This document shows, one piece after another, positions 34,172 through 42,442 of a DNA stretch of 42,442 bases. A program made the position numbers and the translations under genes. Location of the stretch: assembly GCA_013824165.1 (NCBI GenBank), contig PNNH01000080.1, positions 1-42,442 of the forward strand, given 5' to 3'. The notes beneath the pieces were generated by a model. That model worked only from the letters and a program-made list of their open reading frames with translations, did no database searches and was not told where the DNA came from. This DNA is from Methylibium sp. Its GTDB lineage: Bacteria; Pseudomonadota; Gammaproteobacteria; Burkholderiales; Burkholderiaceae_C. Positions within the stretch are counted from its first letter, which is position 1. The number at the start of each line of letters is the position of its first letter.

Positions 34172-36511
34172 ATGAACCAGAACACTTTCGATTTCGACGA
34201 TCCCCGTCCGCAGCCCAGCGCGACTGGCGATGACCCGGGCCTGGCGCAGTACGCCGAACGTGCCTATCTCGAATACGCGCTCTCGGTGGTCAAGGGACGC
34301 GCCTTGCCCGATGTCTGCGACGGCCAGAAGCCGGTGCAGCGCCGCATCTTGTATTCGATGGAGCGCATGGGCCTGGCCTTCACCACGGCCAGCGGCCCCA
34401 AGGCGGTGAAGAGCGCCCGCGTCGTGGGCGATGTGCTGGGCCGCTTCCACCCGCATGGCGACCAGGCCGCCTACGACGCGCTGGTGCGCATGGCGCAGGA
34501 CTTCAGCCAGCGCTATCCGCTGATCGACGGCCAGGGTAACTTCGGCAGCCGCGACGGCGACGGTGCCGCCGCGATGCGCTACACCGAGGCGCGACTGGCG
34601 CCGATTACGCGCCTGCTGCTGGATGAAATCGACGAAGGCACGGTCGACTTCACACCCAACTACGACGGCTCGACACAAGAGCCCAGGCAGCTGCCGGCGC
34701 GCCTGCCCTTCGTGCTGCTCAACGGCGCCAGCGGCATCGCCGTGGGTCTTGCCACCGAGGTGCCCAGCCACAATCTGCGCGAGGTGGCCGCCGCGGCCGT
34801 GGCGCTGCTGAAGAACGAAAAGCTCAGCGATGACGAGCTATTCGCGCTGCTGCCCGGCCCCGACTATCCGGGCGGTGGCCAGCTGATCTCGTCTAGCGAC
34901 GACATCAAGGCGGCCTACCGCAGTGGCCGTGGCACGCTGAAGCTGCGCGCGCGCTGGAAGATCGAAGACCTGGCGCGCGGCCAGTGGCAGCTGGTGGTGA
35001 CCGAGCTGCCGCACGGCGTCTCCAGTCAGAAGGTGCTCGAAGAGATCGAGGAACTCTCCAACCCCAAGGTCAAGGCCGGCAAGAAGGCGCTCAGTGCCGA
35101 GCAGTTGCAGCTCAAGGCGGCCTTGCTGTCGGTGCTGGACGGTGTGCGCGACGAATCCAGCAAGGAGGCCAAGGTTCGCCTGGTGTTCGAGCCCAAGAGC
35201 CGCACCGTGGAGCAGCAGGAGCTGATCACCACGCTCCTCTCGCAGACCAGCCTGGAAAGCAGCGCGCCGGTCAACATGACCATGATCGGCGCCGATGGCC
35301 GGCCGGTGCAGAAGAGCCTGCGCCAGATCCTGGTCGAGTGGCTGGGCTACCGCCAGGCCACGGTGCAGCGCCGCACGCAGCACCGCCTGGCCAAGGTGCT
35401 GGATCGCATCCATGTGCTGGAAGGCCGCCAGCTGGTGCTGCTGAACATCGACGAGGTGATCCGCATCATCCGCAACAGCGACGAGCCCAAGGCCGCGCTG
35501 ATCGAGCGCTTCAATCTCAGCGACCGCCAGGCCGAGGACATCCTCGAAATCCGTCTGCGCCAGCTGGCGCGGCTGGAAGCGATCAAGATCGAGCAGGAGT
35601 TGAAGGCGCTGCGCGACGAGCAGGCCAAGCTCGATGAGATCCTGGCTAACCCCGGCGTGCTCAAGCGCACCGTGGTCAAGGAAATCGAAGCCGACGCCAA
35701 GACCTTTGGCGACGAGCGCCGCACGCTGATCCAGGAGGAGAAGAAGGCGGTGGCCGAGATCAAGGTGGTGGACGAGCCGGTCACCGTGGTGGTGTCGATG
35801 AAGGGCTGGGTGCGCGCGCTCAAGGGCCATGAGGTCGATGCCGCAGCGCTCTCCTTCAAAAGCGGCGACCAGCTCTATGGCGTCTTCCCCTGCCGCAGCG
35901 TCGACCCGCTGATCGTGTTCGGCAGCAATGGCCGGGTCTACTCGGTGCCGGTCTCTCTGCTGCCGGGTGGCCGTGGCGATGGCCAGCCCATCACCACGCT
36001 GATCGAGCTGGAGTCGGGCACGCAGATTGCGCACTACTTCGCCGGCGGCGCGACGCAGCGTCTGGTGCTGGCCGGGACCGGCGGCTTCGGCCTGATCGCG
36101 CAGATCGGCGATTTGGTCGGCCGCCAGAAGGCCGGCAAGACCTTCCTCAGCCTGGAAGGCGATGAGAAGCCGCTGCCGCCCAGCCCGGTGCCGGCTGCGC
36201 TGGTGGGCCTGCAGCTTGCCTGCCTGTCACTGCAAGGACGGCTGCTGACTTATGCGCTGGATGAGCTGAAGCACCAGCCCAAGGGCGGCCGCGGCCTGAC
36301 CCTGATCGATCTGGAGCCCAAGGATGCGCTGCTGAGCGTGGCGGCCTTTGGTCAAACCCTGCAAGTGCTGGGCAGCGGCCGCGGGGGCAAGCCCAAGGAA
36401 GAACTGCTCAAGGGTGCGGCGCTGGCGGCCTATGCCGGCAAGCGCGCGCGCAAGGGCCGCGCGGTGGAGGGCATGGTCAAGGTGGCGCGGGTGCTGGCCG
36501 GTTCCATCTGA
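34172..36511 (+). CDS. parC: DNA topoisomerase IV subunit A
   Basis: DNA-cleaving subunit of topoisomerase IV, 779 residues. The quinolone-resistance region and active site read YSMERMGLAFTT, GRFHPHGDQAAYDALVRMAQ, then AAMRYTEARLAP with catalytic Y137. Further marks are DFTPNYDGSTQEPRQLPARL, NGASGIAVGLATEVPSHNL and a coiled-coil gate region around EILEIRLRQLARLEAIKIEQ-like sequence (about 450-510). The C-terminal DNA-wrapping part is short and lacks an obvious GyrA box, as expected for ParC. No clear ribosome site is seen. Confidence 0.95.
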   Translation: MNQNTFDFDDPRPQPSATGDDPGLAQYAERAYLEYALSVVKGRALPDVCDGQKPVQRRILYSMERMGLAFTTASGPKAVKSARVVGDVLGRFHPHGDQAAYDALVRMAQDFSQRYPLIDGQGNFGSRDGDGAAAMRYTEARLAPITRLLLDEIDEGTVDFTPNYDGSTQEPRQLPARLPFVLLNGASGIAVGLATEVPSHNLREVAAAAVALLKNEKLSDDELFALLPGPDYPGGGQLISSSDDIKAAYRSGRGTLKLRARWKIEDLARGQWQLVVTELPHGVSSQKVLEEIEELSNPKVKAGKKALSAEQLQLKAALLSVLDGVRDESSKEAKVRLVFEPKSRTVEQQELITTLLSQTSLESSAPVNMTMIGADGRPVQKSLRQILVEWLGYRQATVQRRTQHRLAKVLDRIHVLEGRQLVLLNIDEVIRIIRNSDEPKAALIERFNLSDRQAEDILEIRLRQLARLEAIKIEQELKALRDEQAKLDEILANPGVLKRTVVKEIEADAKTFGDERRTLIQEEKKAVAEIKVVDEPVTVVVSMKGWVRALKGHEVDAAALSFKSGDQLYGVFPCRSVDPLIVFGSNGRVYSVPVSLLPGGRGDGQPITTLIELESGTQIAHYFAGGATQRLVLAGTGGFGLIAQIGDLVGRQKAGKTFLSLEGDEKPLPPSPVPAALVGLQLACLSLQGRLLTYALDELKHQPKGGRGLTLIDLEPKDALLSVAAFGQTLQVLGSGRGGKPKEELLKGAALAAYAGKRARKGRAVEGMVKVARVLAGSI

Positions 36512-36550
36512 TCGCTGTCTTGCTCAGGTCACGAGGTGGTCAAAAACGGC

Positions 36551-36566
36551 GGGCACACTGCTTGCT
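36551..36566 (+). promoter_or_regulatory. Sigma-54 promoter of the PEP-CTERM gene
   Basis: GGGCACACTGCTTGCT matches TGGCACG-N4-TTGCW at 10 of 12 consensus positions, with the required GG-N10-GC spacing. Transcription should start near 36577, giving a leader of about 26 nt to the ATG at 36603, with GGAG 6 nt before it. The window also encodes PrsR, a sigma-54 activator that controls PEP-CTERM genes in related bacteria. Confidence 0.75.
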
Positions 36567-36602
36567 GTTGGAAAGACATCCCCCAGCTTTGCGGAGCACC
36601 GA

Positions 36603-37136
36603 ATGACGCTGAAACCCTTGATGGCTGCCGTGGTCCTGAGCCTGAGCGGTGCTGCTGCACAGGCTGCGAACGTTGAGCTGGCGCCACTGACGCCCAGTGC
36701 CTCGTTCAGCAACACGGTCAGCGGTGCGTTCACCGATGTGTGGACCTTCAACCTCGGCACCGCTTCGGTGGTGGCGGCCTCGATCACCAATGTCGAGGTG
36801 AGTTTTGCCTCGTCCAGCGTCGGGGGCATCCAGGGCTTTTCCGCCTGGTTGAATGGCGTGCAGCTGTTCGGCCCGACGTCGACGATCAACGCTGACGGCG
36901 TCACCATCAAGACGCAGGTGCTGGCGGGTGGCACCTCGCTGCCGGCCGGCATCTATGAGCTGCGCGTGTCCGGCACCGGTGTGAGCGGCGGCAATGCCTC
37001 CTACGGCGGCAATATCGTTGCCAGCGCTGTGCCTGAGCCCCAGTCCTACGCCTTGTTGCTGGCCGGCTTGGCGGTGGTCGGTGCCGTGGCACGCCGTCGC
37101 AAGCTCGGCGCGGAAACCGGCTCTGCCCGGGCCTGA
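36603..37136 (+). CDS. PEP-CTERM sorting-domain protein (FxDxW/F type)
   Basis: An exported 177-residue protein with an N-terminal signal peptide (cleaved near AAAQA-AN). The body is Ser/Thr/Gly-rich and beta-type, with an early FTDVWTFNLG motif like that of the FxDxF family of PEP-CTERM proteins. The C-terminal sorting signal has V143-P-E-P, then the hydrophobic span YALLLAGLAVVGAVA and the basic RRRK cluster. It is a predicted exosortase substrate that would be cut at the PEP motif and displayed with or released into the exopolysaccharide. No exosortase is encoded in the window, so processing depends on genes elsewhere. A sigma-54 promoter stands right before it. It lies between parC and an unrelated minus-strand gene and forms its own transcription unit. 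Confidence 0.9.
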   Translation: MTLKPLMAAVVLSLSGAAAQAANVELAPLTPSASFSNTVSGAFTDVWTFNLGTASVVAASITNVEVSFASSSVGGIQGFSAWLNGVQLFGPTSTINADGVTIKTQVLAGGTSLPAGIYELRVSGTGVSGGNASYGGNIVASAVPEPQSYALLLAGLAVVGAVARRRKLGAETGSARA

Positions 37137-37141
37137 TCCGC

Positions 37142-37156
37142 GACCCGCGTCGGGTC
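37142..37156 (+). terminator. Weak hairpin after the PEP-CTERM gene
   Basis: GACCCG (37142-37147) and CGGGTC (37151-37156) form a 6-bp stem 5 nt after the stop. Only a T/C-mixed tail follows, so its action as a terminator is doubtful. Confidence 0.35.
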
Positions 37157-37181
37157 TCGGTTCGCTGCCTGGCTTGTTGCC

Positions 37182-37712
37182 TCAGCTTGTGCTGCCGCTG
37201 GCTTTCTTGCCGGAGGGTGGCAAGGTCTGACGCTGCAGTTCCTCAGCCTCAGCCTTGACCAGGCGCTTGGCGCGCCGATCAGCGAAACGGTCGACGATCA
37301 TTCGCTGCCAGCCGGCGGCCTCCTGGCGCAGCTTGCTGGCCATGCCGTCGCACAGCGGCGGGATACGCTCTCTCTCGGTGCGGCTCAGCTGAGAGAGCTC
37401 CTGCTTGGCGCGCTCCAGCTTTGACTTGGCCTCATCTTCGGGCACGGACTCCAGATAGGCGTGGCCGACGAAGACCGAACCCTTGCGCAAGACAGCGATC
37501 AGCTCGGCCTGCAGCGCTGCGCTGTCGGCCTCCGCCGATGCCGCCACGCGCCGTGCCAGCTGGCGCGACAGCAGGTCGTAGTGGGCCGTGCACAGGGCCT
37601 CGCTGGGCGGCGCCGTGGCCAGGCCCGGGTTGGCACCAGTGGCCTGCGTCAGCGCAAGCCACAGCGTGAGCGAGGCTGAGATCCACACCGCAGGGCTGTA
37701 CTTGAGCGTCAT
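37182..37712 (-). CDS. Exported protein of unknown function
   Basis: A 176-residue protein with a signal peptide (MTLKYSPAVWISASLTLWLA, cleavage probably near ATGA-NPGL). The mature part is mostly charged helix, with two cysteines (ALCTAHYDLL and PPLCDGMAS) that may form a disulfide, and an amphipathic run rich in Arg, Lys and Glu toward the end (RFADRRAKRLVKAEAEEL). I recognise no domain. ATG 37712 has GAAGG about 8 nt before it; ATG 37721 three codons earlier would abut that site. It lies downstream of nothing obvious and 47 bp from the pyrD end. Confidence 0.7.
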   Translation of the reverse strand: MTLKYSPAVWISASLTLWLALTQATGANPGLATAPPSEALCTAHYDLLSRQLARRVAASAEADSAALQAELIAVLRKGSVFVGHAYLESVPEDEAKSKLERAKQELSQLSRTERERIPPLCDGMASKLRQEAAGWQRMIVDRFADRRAKRLVKAEAEELQRQTLPPSGKKASGSTS

Positions 37713-37768
37713 CTGGGCCATCCTTCAGCAACACAACGCGCCGGGACGCCACGCGGCTGACCGCGCGT

Positions 37769-38809
37769 TCAGACCTTGGCCAGCGCGCGTGCGGCTTCGC
37801 TCACCAGATCGGGGCCTTTGTAGATCAGGCCGGTGTAGATCTGCACCAGATCGGCGCCCGCCTGGATCTTGGCCCGCGCATCTGCGCCGCTGAGCACGCC
37901 GCCCACGCCGATGATGGGGGTGCCGGCACCCAGTGCGGAGCGCAACAGGCGGATCACGCGGTTGCTGGCCTCGAACACCGGGCGGCCCGACAGGCCACCT
38001 GTTTCCTCGGCATGCGGCATTCCTTTGACGGCATCGCGGGCAATCGTGGTGTTGGTGGCGATCACGCCGTCGATGCCGTTTTTCTGCAGGGTCTGGGCAA
38101 TCACCGCCACCTGGGCTTCGTCCAGATCAGGGGCGATCTTCACGAACATCGGCACCTTGCGCCCGCTGGCCGCTTCCAGCTGCTGCTTGCGCGTCTGCAA
38201 CTGGGACAGCAGTGCATCCAGCGCCTCGTCGCTCTGTAGCGCGCGCAGGTTCTTGGTGTTGGGGCTGGAGATGTTGACTGTGATGTAGTCGGCATGCGGG
38301 AAAACGCCGTTCAGCCCGATCAGGTAGTCGTCCGCTGCGTTCTCGATCGGCGTAGCGGCGTTCTTTCCGATGTTCAGCCCGATCAGGCCGCCACCGGCGC
38401 GGAAGCTGCGCGCGCGCTTGACGTTGGCGATGAAGCTGTCCAGCCCCTCGTTGTTGAAGCCCAGGCGGTTGATCAGCGCCTCGGCCTGCGGCAGGCGGAA
38501 CATGCGCGGCTTGTCATTGCCCGGCTGGCCCTTGGGCGTCACCGTGCCCACCTCGATGAAGCCGAAGCCCATCGCGCCCAGGCCGTCGATGCAGCGGCCG
38601 TTCTTGTCCAGGCCAGCGGCCAGGCCGATGCGATTGCGGAACTTGAGCCCGGCCACGGTCACCGGGTCGTCGATGCGGGCCTGCGCCCACAGGCATTGCG
38701 CCGGCGTGTTCTGCAGCCGGGCGATGGCCCCGAGCGTCAGCTCATGGGCATGCTCAGGGTCCATGCCGAACAGAAAGGGGCGGGTGAGGGCGTAAGGAAC
38801 AAGGGCCAT
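37769..38809 (-). CDS. pyrD: Dihydroorotate dehydrogenase (quinone), class 2
   Basis: Membrane-associated flavoenzyme that oxidises dihydroorotate to orotate in pyrimidine synthesis, passing electrons to quinone. It is 346 residues. The N-terminal quinone-site helices ([20 protein letters not shown]) mark it as class 2. The FMN site includes [42 protein letters not shown], and the catalytic serine in [14 protein letters not shown]. Near the end are [15 protein letters not shown] and [16 protein letters not shown] 38809 was chosen by family alignment; the open frame upstream has no family sequence. It is divergent from the DAHP synthase gene. Confidence 0.95.
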   Translation of the reverse strand: MALVPYALTRPFLFGMDPEHAHELTLGAIARLQNTPAQCLWAQARIDDPVTVAGLKFRNRIGLAAGLDKNGRCIDGLGAMGFGFIEVGTVTPKGQPGNDKPRMFRLPQAEALINRLGFNNEGLDSFIANVKRARSFRAGGGLIGLNIGKNAATPIENAADDYLIGLNGVFPHADYITVNISSPNTKNLRALQSDEALDALLSQLQTRKQQLEAASGRKVPMFVKIAPDLDEAQVAVIAQTLQKNGIDGVIATNTTIARDAVKGMPHAEETGGLSGRPVFEASNRVIRLLRSALGAGTPIIGVGGVLSGADARAKIQAGADLVQIYTGLIYKGPDLVSEAARALAKV

Positions 38810-38872
38810 GATGCTCAGACAGAGAGAGGGCTGAATTGTCGCATCGGCCCCATCCCAGGGGATGGTGGCGCC

Positions 38873-38878
38873 CATAAT
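38873..38878 (+). promoter_or_regulatory. Candidate -10 box for the DAHP synthase gene
   Basis: CATAAT lies 29 nt before the start codon in the 98-bp divergent region with pyrD. On the other strand GACAAT (38840-38835) could be the pyrD -10. No attenuator-like leader peptide was seen. Confidence 0.35.
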
Positions 38879-38907
38879 GCAGCCAATCCTGTTTTGCGAG
38901 CTGTGCC

Positions 38908-40032
38908 ATGAAGCCTCTTGATGACCACCAGCACGACCGCGAGGTCGGTTCCGTCGACGCCACAATCGACAGCACCCGCACGGACGACACCCGCATTGGC
39001 GCGGTGCGGCCGCTGATCTCACCGGCCCTGCTGTTCGATGAAATGCCGGTGCCTGGCGCCGCGCTGGACCTGGTCGAGCGTTCGCGCCAGGAAATCAGCG
39101 CCGTGCTGCATGGCCAGGACGACCGCCTGCTGGTGGTGGTCGGGCCTTGCTCGATCCACGATCACGACCAGGCGATGGACTACGCCCGCCTGCTAAAGAA
39201 GCTGCGCGACGAACTCAGCCAAGACCTGCTGGTGGTGATGCGGGTCTATTTCGAGAAGCCGCGCACCACGGTGGGCTGGAAGGGCTATATCAACGATCCG
39301 CGCCTGGACGGTTCCTTCCACATGAATGAAGGCCTGCGGCTGGCGCGCCAGCTCTTGCTGGACGTGACGGCGCTGGGCCTGCCGGCCGGCACCGAGTTCC
39401 TGGACCTGCTGTCACCGCAGTACATCAGCGACCTGATCGCCTGGGGCGCCATCGGCGCGCGCACCACCGAGAGCCAGAGCCACCGCCAGCTGGCGTCCGG
39501 CCTGTCCTGCCCGGTGGGCTTCAAGAACGGCACCGATGGCGGCATCAAGGTGGCCTCCGACGCCGTGCTGGCCGCAAGCGCCAGCCATGCCTTCATGGGC
39601 ATGACCAAGATGGGCGTGGCAGCGATCTTCGAGACCCGCGGCAACCGCGACTGCCATGTGATCCTGCGCGGCGGCAAGGCGCCGAACTATGACGCGGCAT
39701 CGGTGGCTGCCGCCTGCGACGCGCTCAAGGCCGCCGGCCTGCGCGAGCAGGTGATGGTGGACTTCTCACACGCCAACTCCAGCAAGAAGTACGAGCGCCA
39801 GATCGATGTCGGTCGCGATGTGGCGGGCCAGATCGCCGGTGGCGACGCCCGCATCACCGGCGTGATGATCGAGAGCCATCTGCAGCCGGGCCGTCAGGAC
39901 CTGCTGGACGGCCAGACCAAGGCCGATCTGAAGCCGGGTGTCTCCATCACCGACGCCTGCCTGGGCTGGGCCCAGACCGAACCGCTGCTGCGCGAACTGG
40001 CCGCGGCCGTGCGCGCGCGCCGCAGTCGCTGA
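38908..40032 (+). CDS. aroG: 3-deoxy-7-phosphoheptulonate synthase (class I DAHP synthase)
   Basis: Joins phosphoenolpyruvate and erythrose-4-phosphate in the first step of the shikimate pathway. It is 374 residues, of the AroF/G/H type, about 20 longer than E. coli AroG because of an N-terminal charged extension ([14 protein letters not shown]-like). Active-site and metal segments are [66 protein letters not shown] and [17 protein letters not shown]. The paralogue class (which aromatic amino acid inhibits it) cannot be assigned, so the symbol is by family. Confidence 0.93.
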   Translation: MKPLDDHQHDREVGSVDATIDSTRTDDTRIGAVRPLISPALLFDEMPVPGAALDLVERSRQEISAVLHGQDDRLLVVVGPCSIHDHDQAMDYARLLKKLRDELSQDLLVVMRVYFEKPRTTVGWKGYINDPRLDGSFHMNEGLRLARQLLLDVTALGLPAGTEFLDLLSPQYISDLIAWGAIGARTTESQSHRQLASGLSCPVGFKNGTDGGIKVASDAVLAASASHAFMGMTKMGVAAIFETRGNRDCHVILRGGKAPNYDAASVAAACDALKAAGLREQVMVDFSHANSSKKYERQIDVGRDVAGQIAGGDARITGVMIESHLQPGRQDLLDGQTKADLKPGVSITDACLGWAQTEPLLRELAAAVRARRSR

Positions 40033-40118
40033 CGGCTGGCGCCACGCTGGCGACCGCTGGCGACATGCGCGGGTGATTTGTCGCACGCGGCTCGCTGGCC
40101 GGGCCTTGTCTTTCTAGA

Positions 40119-40139
40119 GTTCAGCCACTTTCACTGAAC
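40119..40139 (+). other. Small hairpin in the leader of the DUF2141 gene
   Basis: GTTCAG (40119-40124) and CTGAAC (40134-40139) form a perfect 6-bp stem around a 9-nt loop. It ends 13 nt before the start codon and just upstream of the GGAG ribosome site. It could be a leader stem or a regulator site. Confidence 0.35.
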
Positions 40140-40152
40140 CTGGAGATGAGGC

Positions 40153-40596
40153 ATGCGACACGATCTCACCAAACGCACGCTTGCGGCCCTGCTGGCGGCA
40201 ACTCTTGGCCTGAGTTTGACAGGCACCGCCCGCGCGGCCGATCTGGAAGTTGAAGTCCAGGGCCTGGCCTCCACCGAGGGCCATCTGCTGGTGGCCGTCT
40301 TCGCCGATGCGCAGAACTGGCTGCGCAAGCCCGTGGCGGTGCAGCGTGCGGTAGCCGCGTCGGCGGTGGCTGGCAAGCTGACGATCCAGCTAAGCGGCTT
40401 GCCCGAGGGGCCGCTGGCCCTGAGCATCATCCATGACCTGAACGGCAACGGCCGACTGGACATGAATCCGGTCGGCATGCCCATGGAGCCCTTCGGCTTT
40501 TCCAACAATGCCGCCGGTGGCTTCGGCCCGCCGCGCTTCGAGGACGCCGTGCTGTCGGCGGCCAGCGGCAGCCGTGTCGCGGTGAAGCTGTACTGA
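40153..40596 (+). CDS. DUF2141 domain-containing exported protein
   Basis: A 147-residue protein with a signal peptide (cleavage near TARA-ADLE), predicted periplasmic. The DUF2141 domain shows as VEVQGLASTEGHLLVAVFAD, then LPEGPLALSIIHDLNGNGRLD and the tail MEPFGFSNNAAGGFGPPRFE. The D-x-N-x-N-G-x-L-D run looks like a calcium-binding loop. The family is often encoded near carotenoid or photoprotection genes, and here a carotenoid oxygenase follows after 10 nt. GGAG lies before the ATG. Its biochemical role is unknown. Confidence 0.87.
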   Translation: MRHDLTKRTLAALLAATLGLSLTGTARAADLEVEVQGLASTEGHLLVAVFADAQNWLRKPVAVQRAVAASAVAGKLTIQLSGLPEGPLALSIIHDLNGNGRLDMNPVGMPMEPFGFSNNAAGGFGPPRFEDAVLSAASGSRVAVKLY

Positions 40597-40606
40597 GGAG
40601 CCTGCC

Positions 40607-42076
40607 ATGCAAAGACGTGAATTGCTGGCGGCAGGATTCAGCGCGCTGCTTGGGGCACCAGCCTTGGCGACGGCCCCGGCTGGCTTTGCGGCGGGGGCGC
40701 CAGAGCTGGCGCCGCTGGCCGGCTGGGATGGCCAAGGCCGTGAGGCCGGCGGGCTGAGGATCGAGGGTCGCCTGCCGCCGGGCCTGCGCGGCGTCTACTA
40801 TCGCAACGGACCCGGCCTGATGGCGCGAGCCGGGCGGCGCTATGAGCATTGGTTCGACGGCGACGGCCTGCTGCAGGCCTGGCATTTCGAAGACGGTGGC
40901 GTGCGCCACCAGGCGCGCTTCGTCAACACGAACAAGTTCCGCGCCGAGCAAGAGGCTGGGCGTTTCCTGCTGCCCACCCTGGGAACGGCGATCAAGCCGG
41001 AGCTGCCGATCCGCGGCGCGGACAGCCTGAACACCGCCAACACCAGCGTGATGCAGCTGGATGGCCGGCTTTATGCGCTGTGGGAGGGCGGCAGCGCCTA
41101 TGAGCTGGATGGGCAGAACCTGCAGACCCGCGGCCCCAAGGCCTGGGCGCCTGATCTTCAAGGCATGCCCTTCTCGGCCCATCCCAAGCTGGAGCCCGAC
41201 GGCACGCTGTGGAACTTCGGCACCATGAACGGCCGCCTGGTGGTCTATCAGATCTCGCCGCGCGGCCAGCTGCTGCGGCATGCAGTGCTGAAGCTGCCGG
41301 TGCCGGCGATGGTGCATGACTTCGTCGTGTCGCAGCGCCACCTGATCTTCCTACTGCCACCGCTGAGCCTGGACATGCAGGCGGTCCGCGCCGGGCAGAG
41401 CATGGTGCAGGCGATGCGCTGGCAGGCCGGCGAGGCGACGCGCGTGCTGGTCATTGACAAGGCCGACTTCCAGCGCCAGCGCCTGCTGGAGATGCCGGCC
41501 ACGATGATGTTCCACTTCGGCAACGCCTGGGACGAGGGCGACGAGATCCACCTTGACTATGTGCGCTCGCCGCCGATGACCGAGTTCAACGTGGAAGCGG
41601 GCCAGATGATGCGCGGCGAGCGGCCGGCAGAAAGTGCCTCGACACCCGCAGTGCTGCATCTGTCGCTGGCCAGCGGCCGCCTGCGCCAGGACAGCCGCGA
41701 TGAGGCGGTGGAGTTTCCGGTCGTCGATCCGCGTGTGGTGGCGCAGCGCCATCGCCAGGTCTTCTACACCCATGCCGCTGATGCGGGCGGGCGCTGGGGC
41801 GCCAATGCGCTGATGCGCCTGGACCTCGACAGCGGCCGGCGCGAGCGTTTCGTGTTCGGCGCCGATGTGGTGGTGGAAGAGCATGTGCTGGTGCCCAAGC
41901 CCGGCAGCCAGCGCGAGGGCGAGGGCTGGCTGGTCGGCATGGGCTACGACCTGCGCCGCCGCCTGAGCTTCGCCAGCGTGTTCGACGCCCAGGCGCTGAG
42001 TGCCGGGCCGCTGGCACGCGTCTGGCTGCCTTACTGGGTGCCTTACGGCTTCCACGGCAAGTTCTACGCGAGCTGA
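40607..42076 (+). CDS. Carotenoid oxygenase-family protein with export signal
   Basis: Non-haem iron dioxygenase of the carotenoid cleavage (RPE65/CCD) family, 489 residues. The four iron-binding histidines are all present: H192 (SAHPKLEPDG), H237 (MVHDFVVSQRH), H303 (MMFHFGNAWD) and H483 (GFHGKFY). The propeller start reads LPPGLRGVYYRNGPGLMARAG and HWFDGDGLLQAW. The N-terminus carries a double arginine and hydrophobic stretch (MQRRELLAAGFSALLG), like a Tat signal, so the enzyme may be exported folded with its iron. GAGGAG precedes the ATG. The substrate could be a carotenoid, apocarotenoid or a stilbene-like phenolic; no carotenoid synthesis gene is in the window. Confidence 0.9.
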   Translation: MQRRELLAAGFSALLGAPALATAPAGFAAGAPELAPLAGWDGQGREAGGLRIEGRLPPGLRGVYYRNGPGLMARAGRRYEHWFDGDGLLQAWHFEDGGVRHQARFVNTNKFRAEQEAGRFLLPTLGTAIKPELPIRGADSLNTANTSVMQLDGRLYALWEGGSAYELDGQNLQTRGPKAWAPDLQGMPFSAHPKLEPDGTLWNFGTMNGRLVVYQISPRGQLLRHAVLKLPVPAMVHDFVVSQRHLIFLLPPLSLDMQAVRAGQSMVQAMRWQAGEATRVLVIDKADFQRQRLLEMPATMMFHFGNAWDEGDEIHLDYVRSPPMTEFNVEAGQMMRGERPAESASTPAVLHLSLASGRLRQDSRDEAVEFPVVDPRVVAQRHRQVFYTHAADAGGRWGANALMRLDLDSGRRERFVFGADVVVEEHVLVPKPGSQREGEGWLVGMGYDLRRRLSFASVFDAQALSAGPLARVWLPYWVPYGFHGKFYAS

Positions 42077-42158
42077 TTCGGTCTGATGGGGGCAGGGCTT
42101 GCGGGGCGCGCTGGGATAATGCGCCCATCTCCTCCTTTGCAGCTTTGCCCCCGATCCC

Positions 42159-42442
42159 ATGAACAAGCCTCTGACCCAAGATGAACTGAAAACCCTCGTC
42201 GGCCAGGCCGCGCTGCAGTATGTGCAGCCGGGCTCCATCGTCGGCGTGGGCACCGGTTCGACCGTGGACAAGTTCATCGATGCGCTGGCCGCCAGCGACC
42301 GCGCCATCGCCGGTGCGGTGTCCAGCTCGGTGCGCTCCACCGAACGCATGCGCGCGCTGGGTATCCGCATCCTGGACGCCGCTGATGTCGCCAGCCTGCC
42401 GGTCTATATCGACGGCGCCGACGAGATCGACCACCAGGGCCA
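42159..42442 (+). CDS. rpiA: Ribose-5-phosphate isomerase A (3' partial)
   Basis: The first 94 codons of the enzyme that interconverts ribose-5-phosphate and ribulose-5-phosphate in the pentose phosphate pathway. It is cut by the window end. Visible are the start [19 protein letters not shown], the phosphate-binding [15 protein letters not shown] and [10 protein letters not shown], and YIDGADEID with the catalytic-site aspartates. GATAAT (42115-42120) could be its -10 box. No good ribosome site precedes the ATG. Confidence 0.93.
   Translation, partial: MNKPLTQDELKTLVGQAALQYVQPGSIVGVGTGSTVDKFIDALAASDRAIAGAVSSSVRSTERMRALGIRILDAADVASLPVYIDGADEIDHQG

Overview
The window reads as chromosomal DNA of a high-GC betaproteobacterium. 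The order Burkholderiales, in the Rubrivivax/Leptothrix/Roseateles neighbourhood, is my inference from three things: the PrsK-PrsR-PrsT PEP-CTERM regulators, a dapA-bamC pair, and a class 2 (quinone-type) pyrD. No tRNA, rRNA, CRISPR array, insertion sequence or phage gene was recognised. Genes are densely packed, often with 1-8 bp stop/start overlaps.

Region 1 (1-11648): a 5'-truncated branched-chain amino-acid binding protein gene ends in a clear hairpin terminator. A 586-bp non-coding stretch rich in inverted repeats follows. Next comes a six-gene plus-strand block of the PEP-CTERM/exopolysaccharide type: an EpsB-like sugar-phosphate transferase, histidine kinase PrsK, sigma-54 response regulator PrsR, TPR lipoprotein PrsT, a FeeM-like acyltransferase fused to a C-terminal PilZ domain, and an exported trypsin-like protease. 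The exosortase and most glycan-assembly genes are not in the window. A PEP-CTERM substrate gene lies about 25 kb away (36603-37136). It has a well-matched sigma-54 promoter just upstream, the signal expected of a PrsR target.

Region 2 (11649-20015): a nucleoside uptake and salvage operon. It encodes a BMP-family binding protein, a double-domain ABC ATPase, two permeases, cytidine deaminase, purine-nucleoside phosphorylase, deoxyribose-phosphate aldolase and thymidine phosphorylase. A PurR/LacI-like operator lies upstream and a long hairpin separates the binding-protein gene from the ATPase gene. No phosphopentomutase gene (deoB) is present.

Region 3 (20051-31027): housekeeping genes. These are trmB, a DUF1275 membrane protein gene, coaBC-dut, a slyD-like gene divergent from a ribosomal-oxygenase gene, a protein of unknown function, and a tiny Ala/Pro-rich lipoprotein gene with a perfect terminator. 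A minus-strand run follows (MFS transporter, 41-aa membrane peptide, methyltransferase, dapA, bamC, MBL hydrolase).

Region 4 (31103-42442): parE, an acetylpolyamine-amidohydrolase/HDAC-like gene and parC; the PEP-CTERM gene; an exported unknown protein; pyrD divergent from a DAHP synthase gene; a DUF2141-carotenoid oxygenase pair; and the start of rpiA, cut by the window end. Several promoters (parE, coaBC, the ribosomal oxygenase) have -10 boxes only 6-8 nt before the start codon, which suggests leaderless transcripts.
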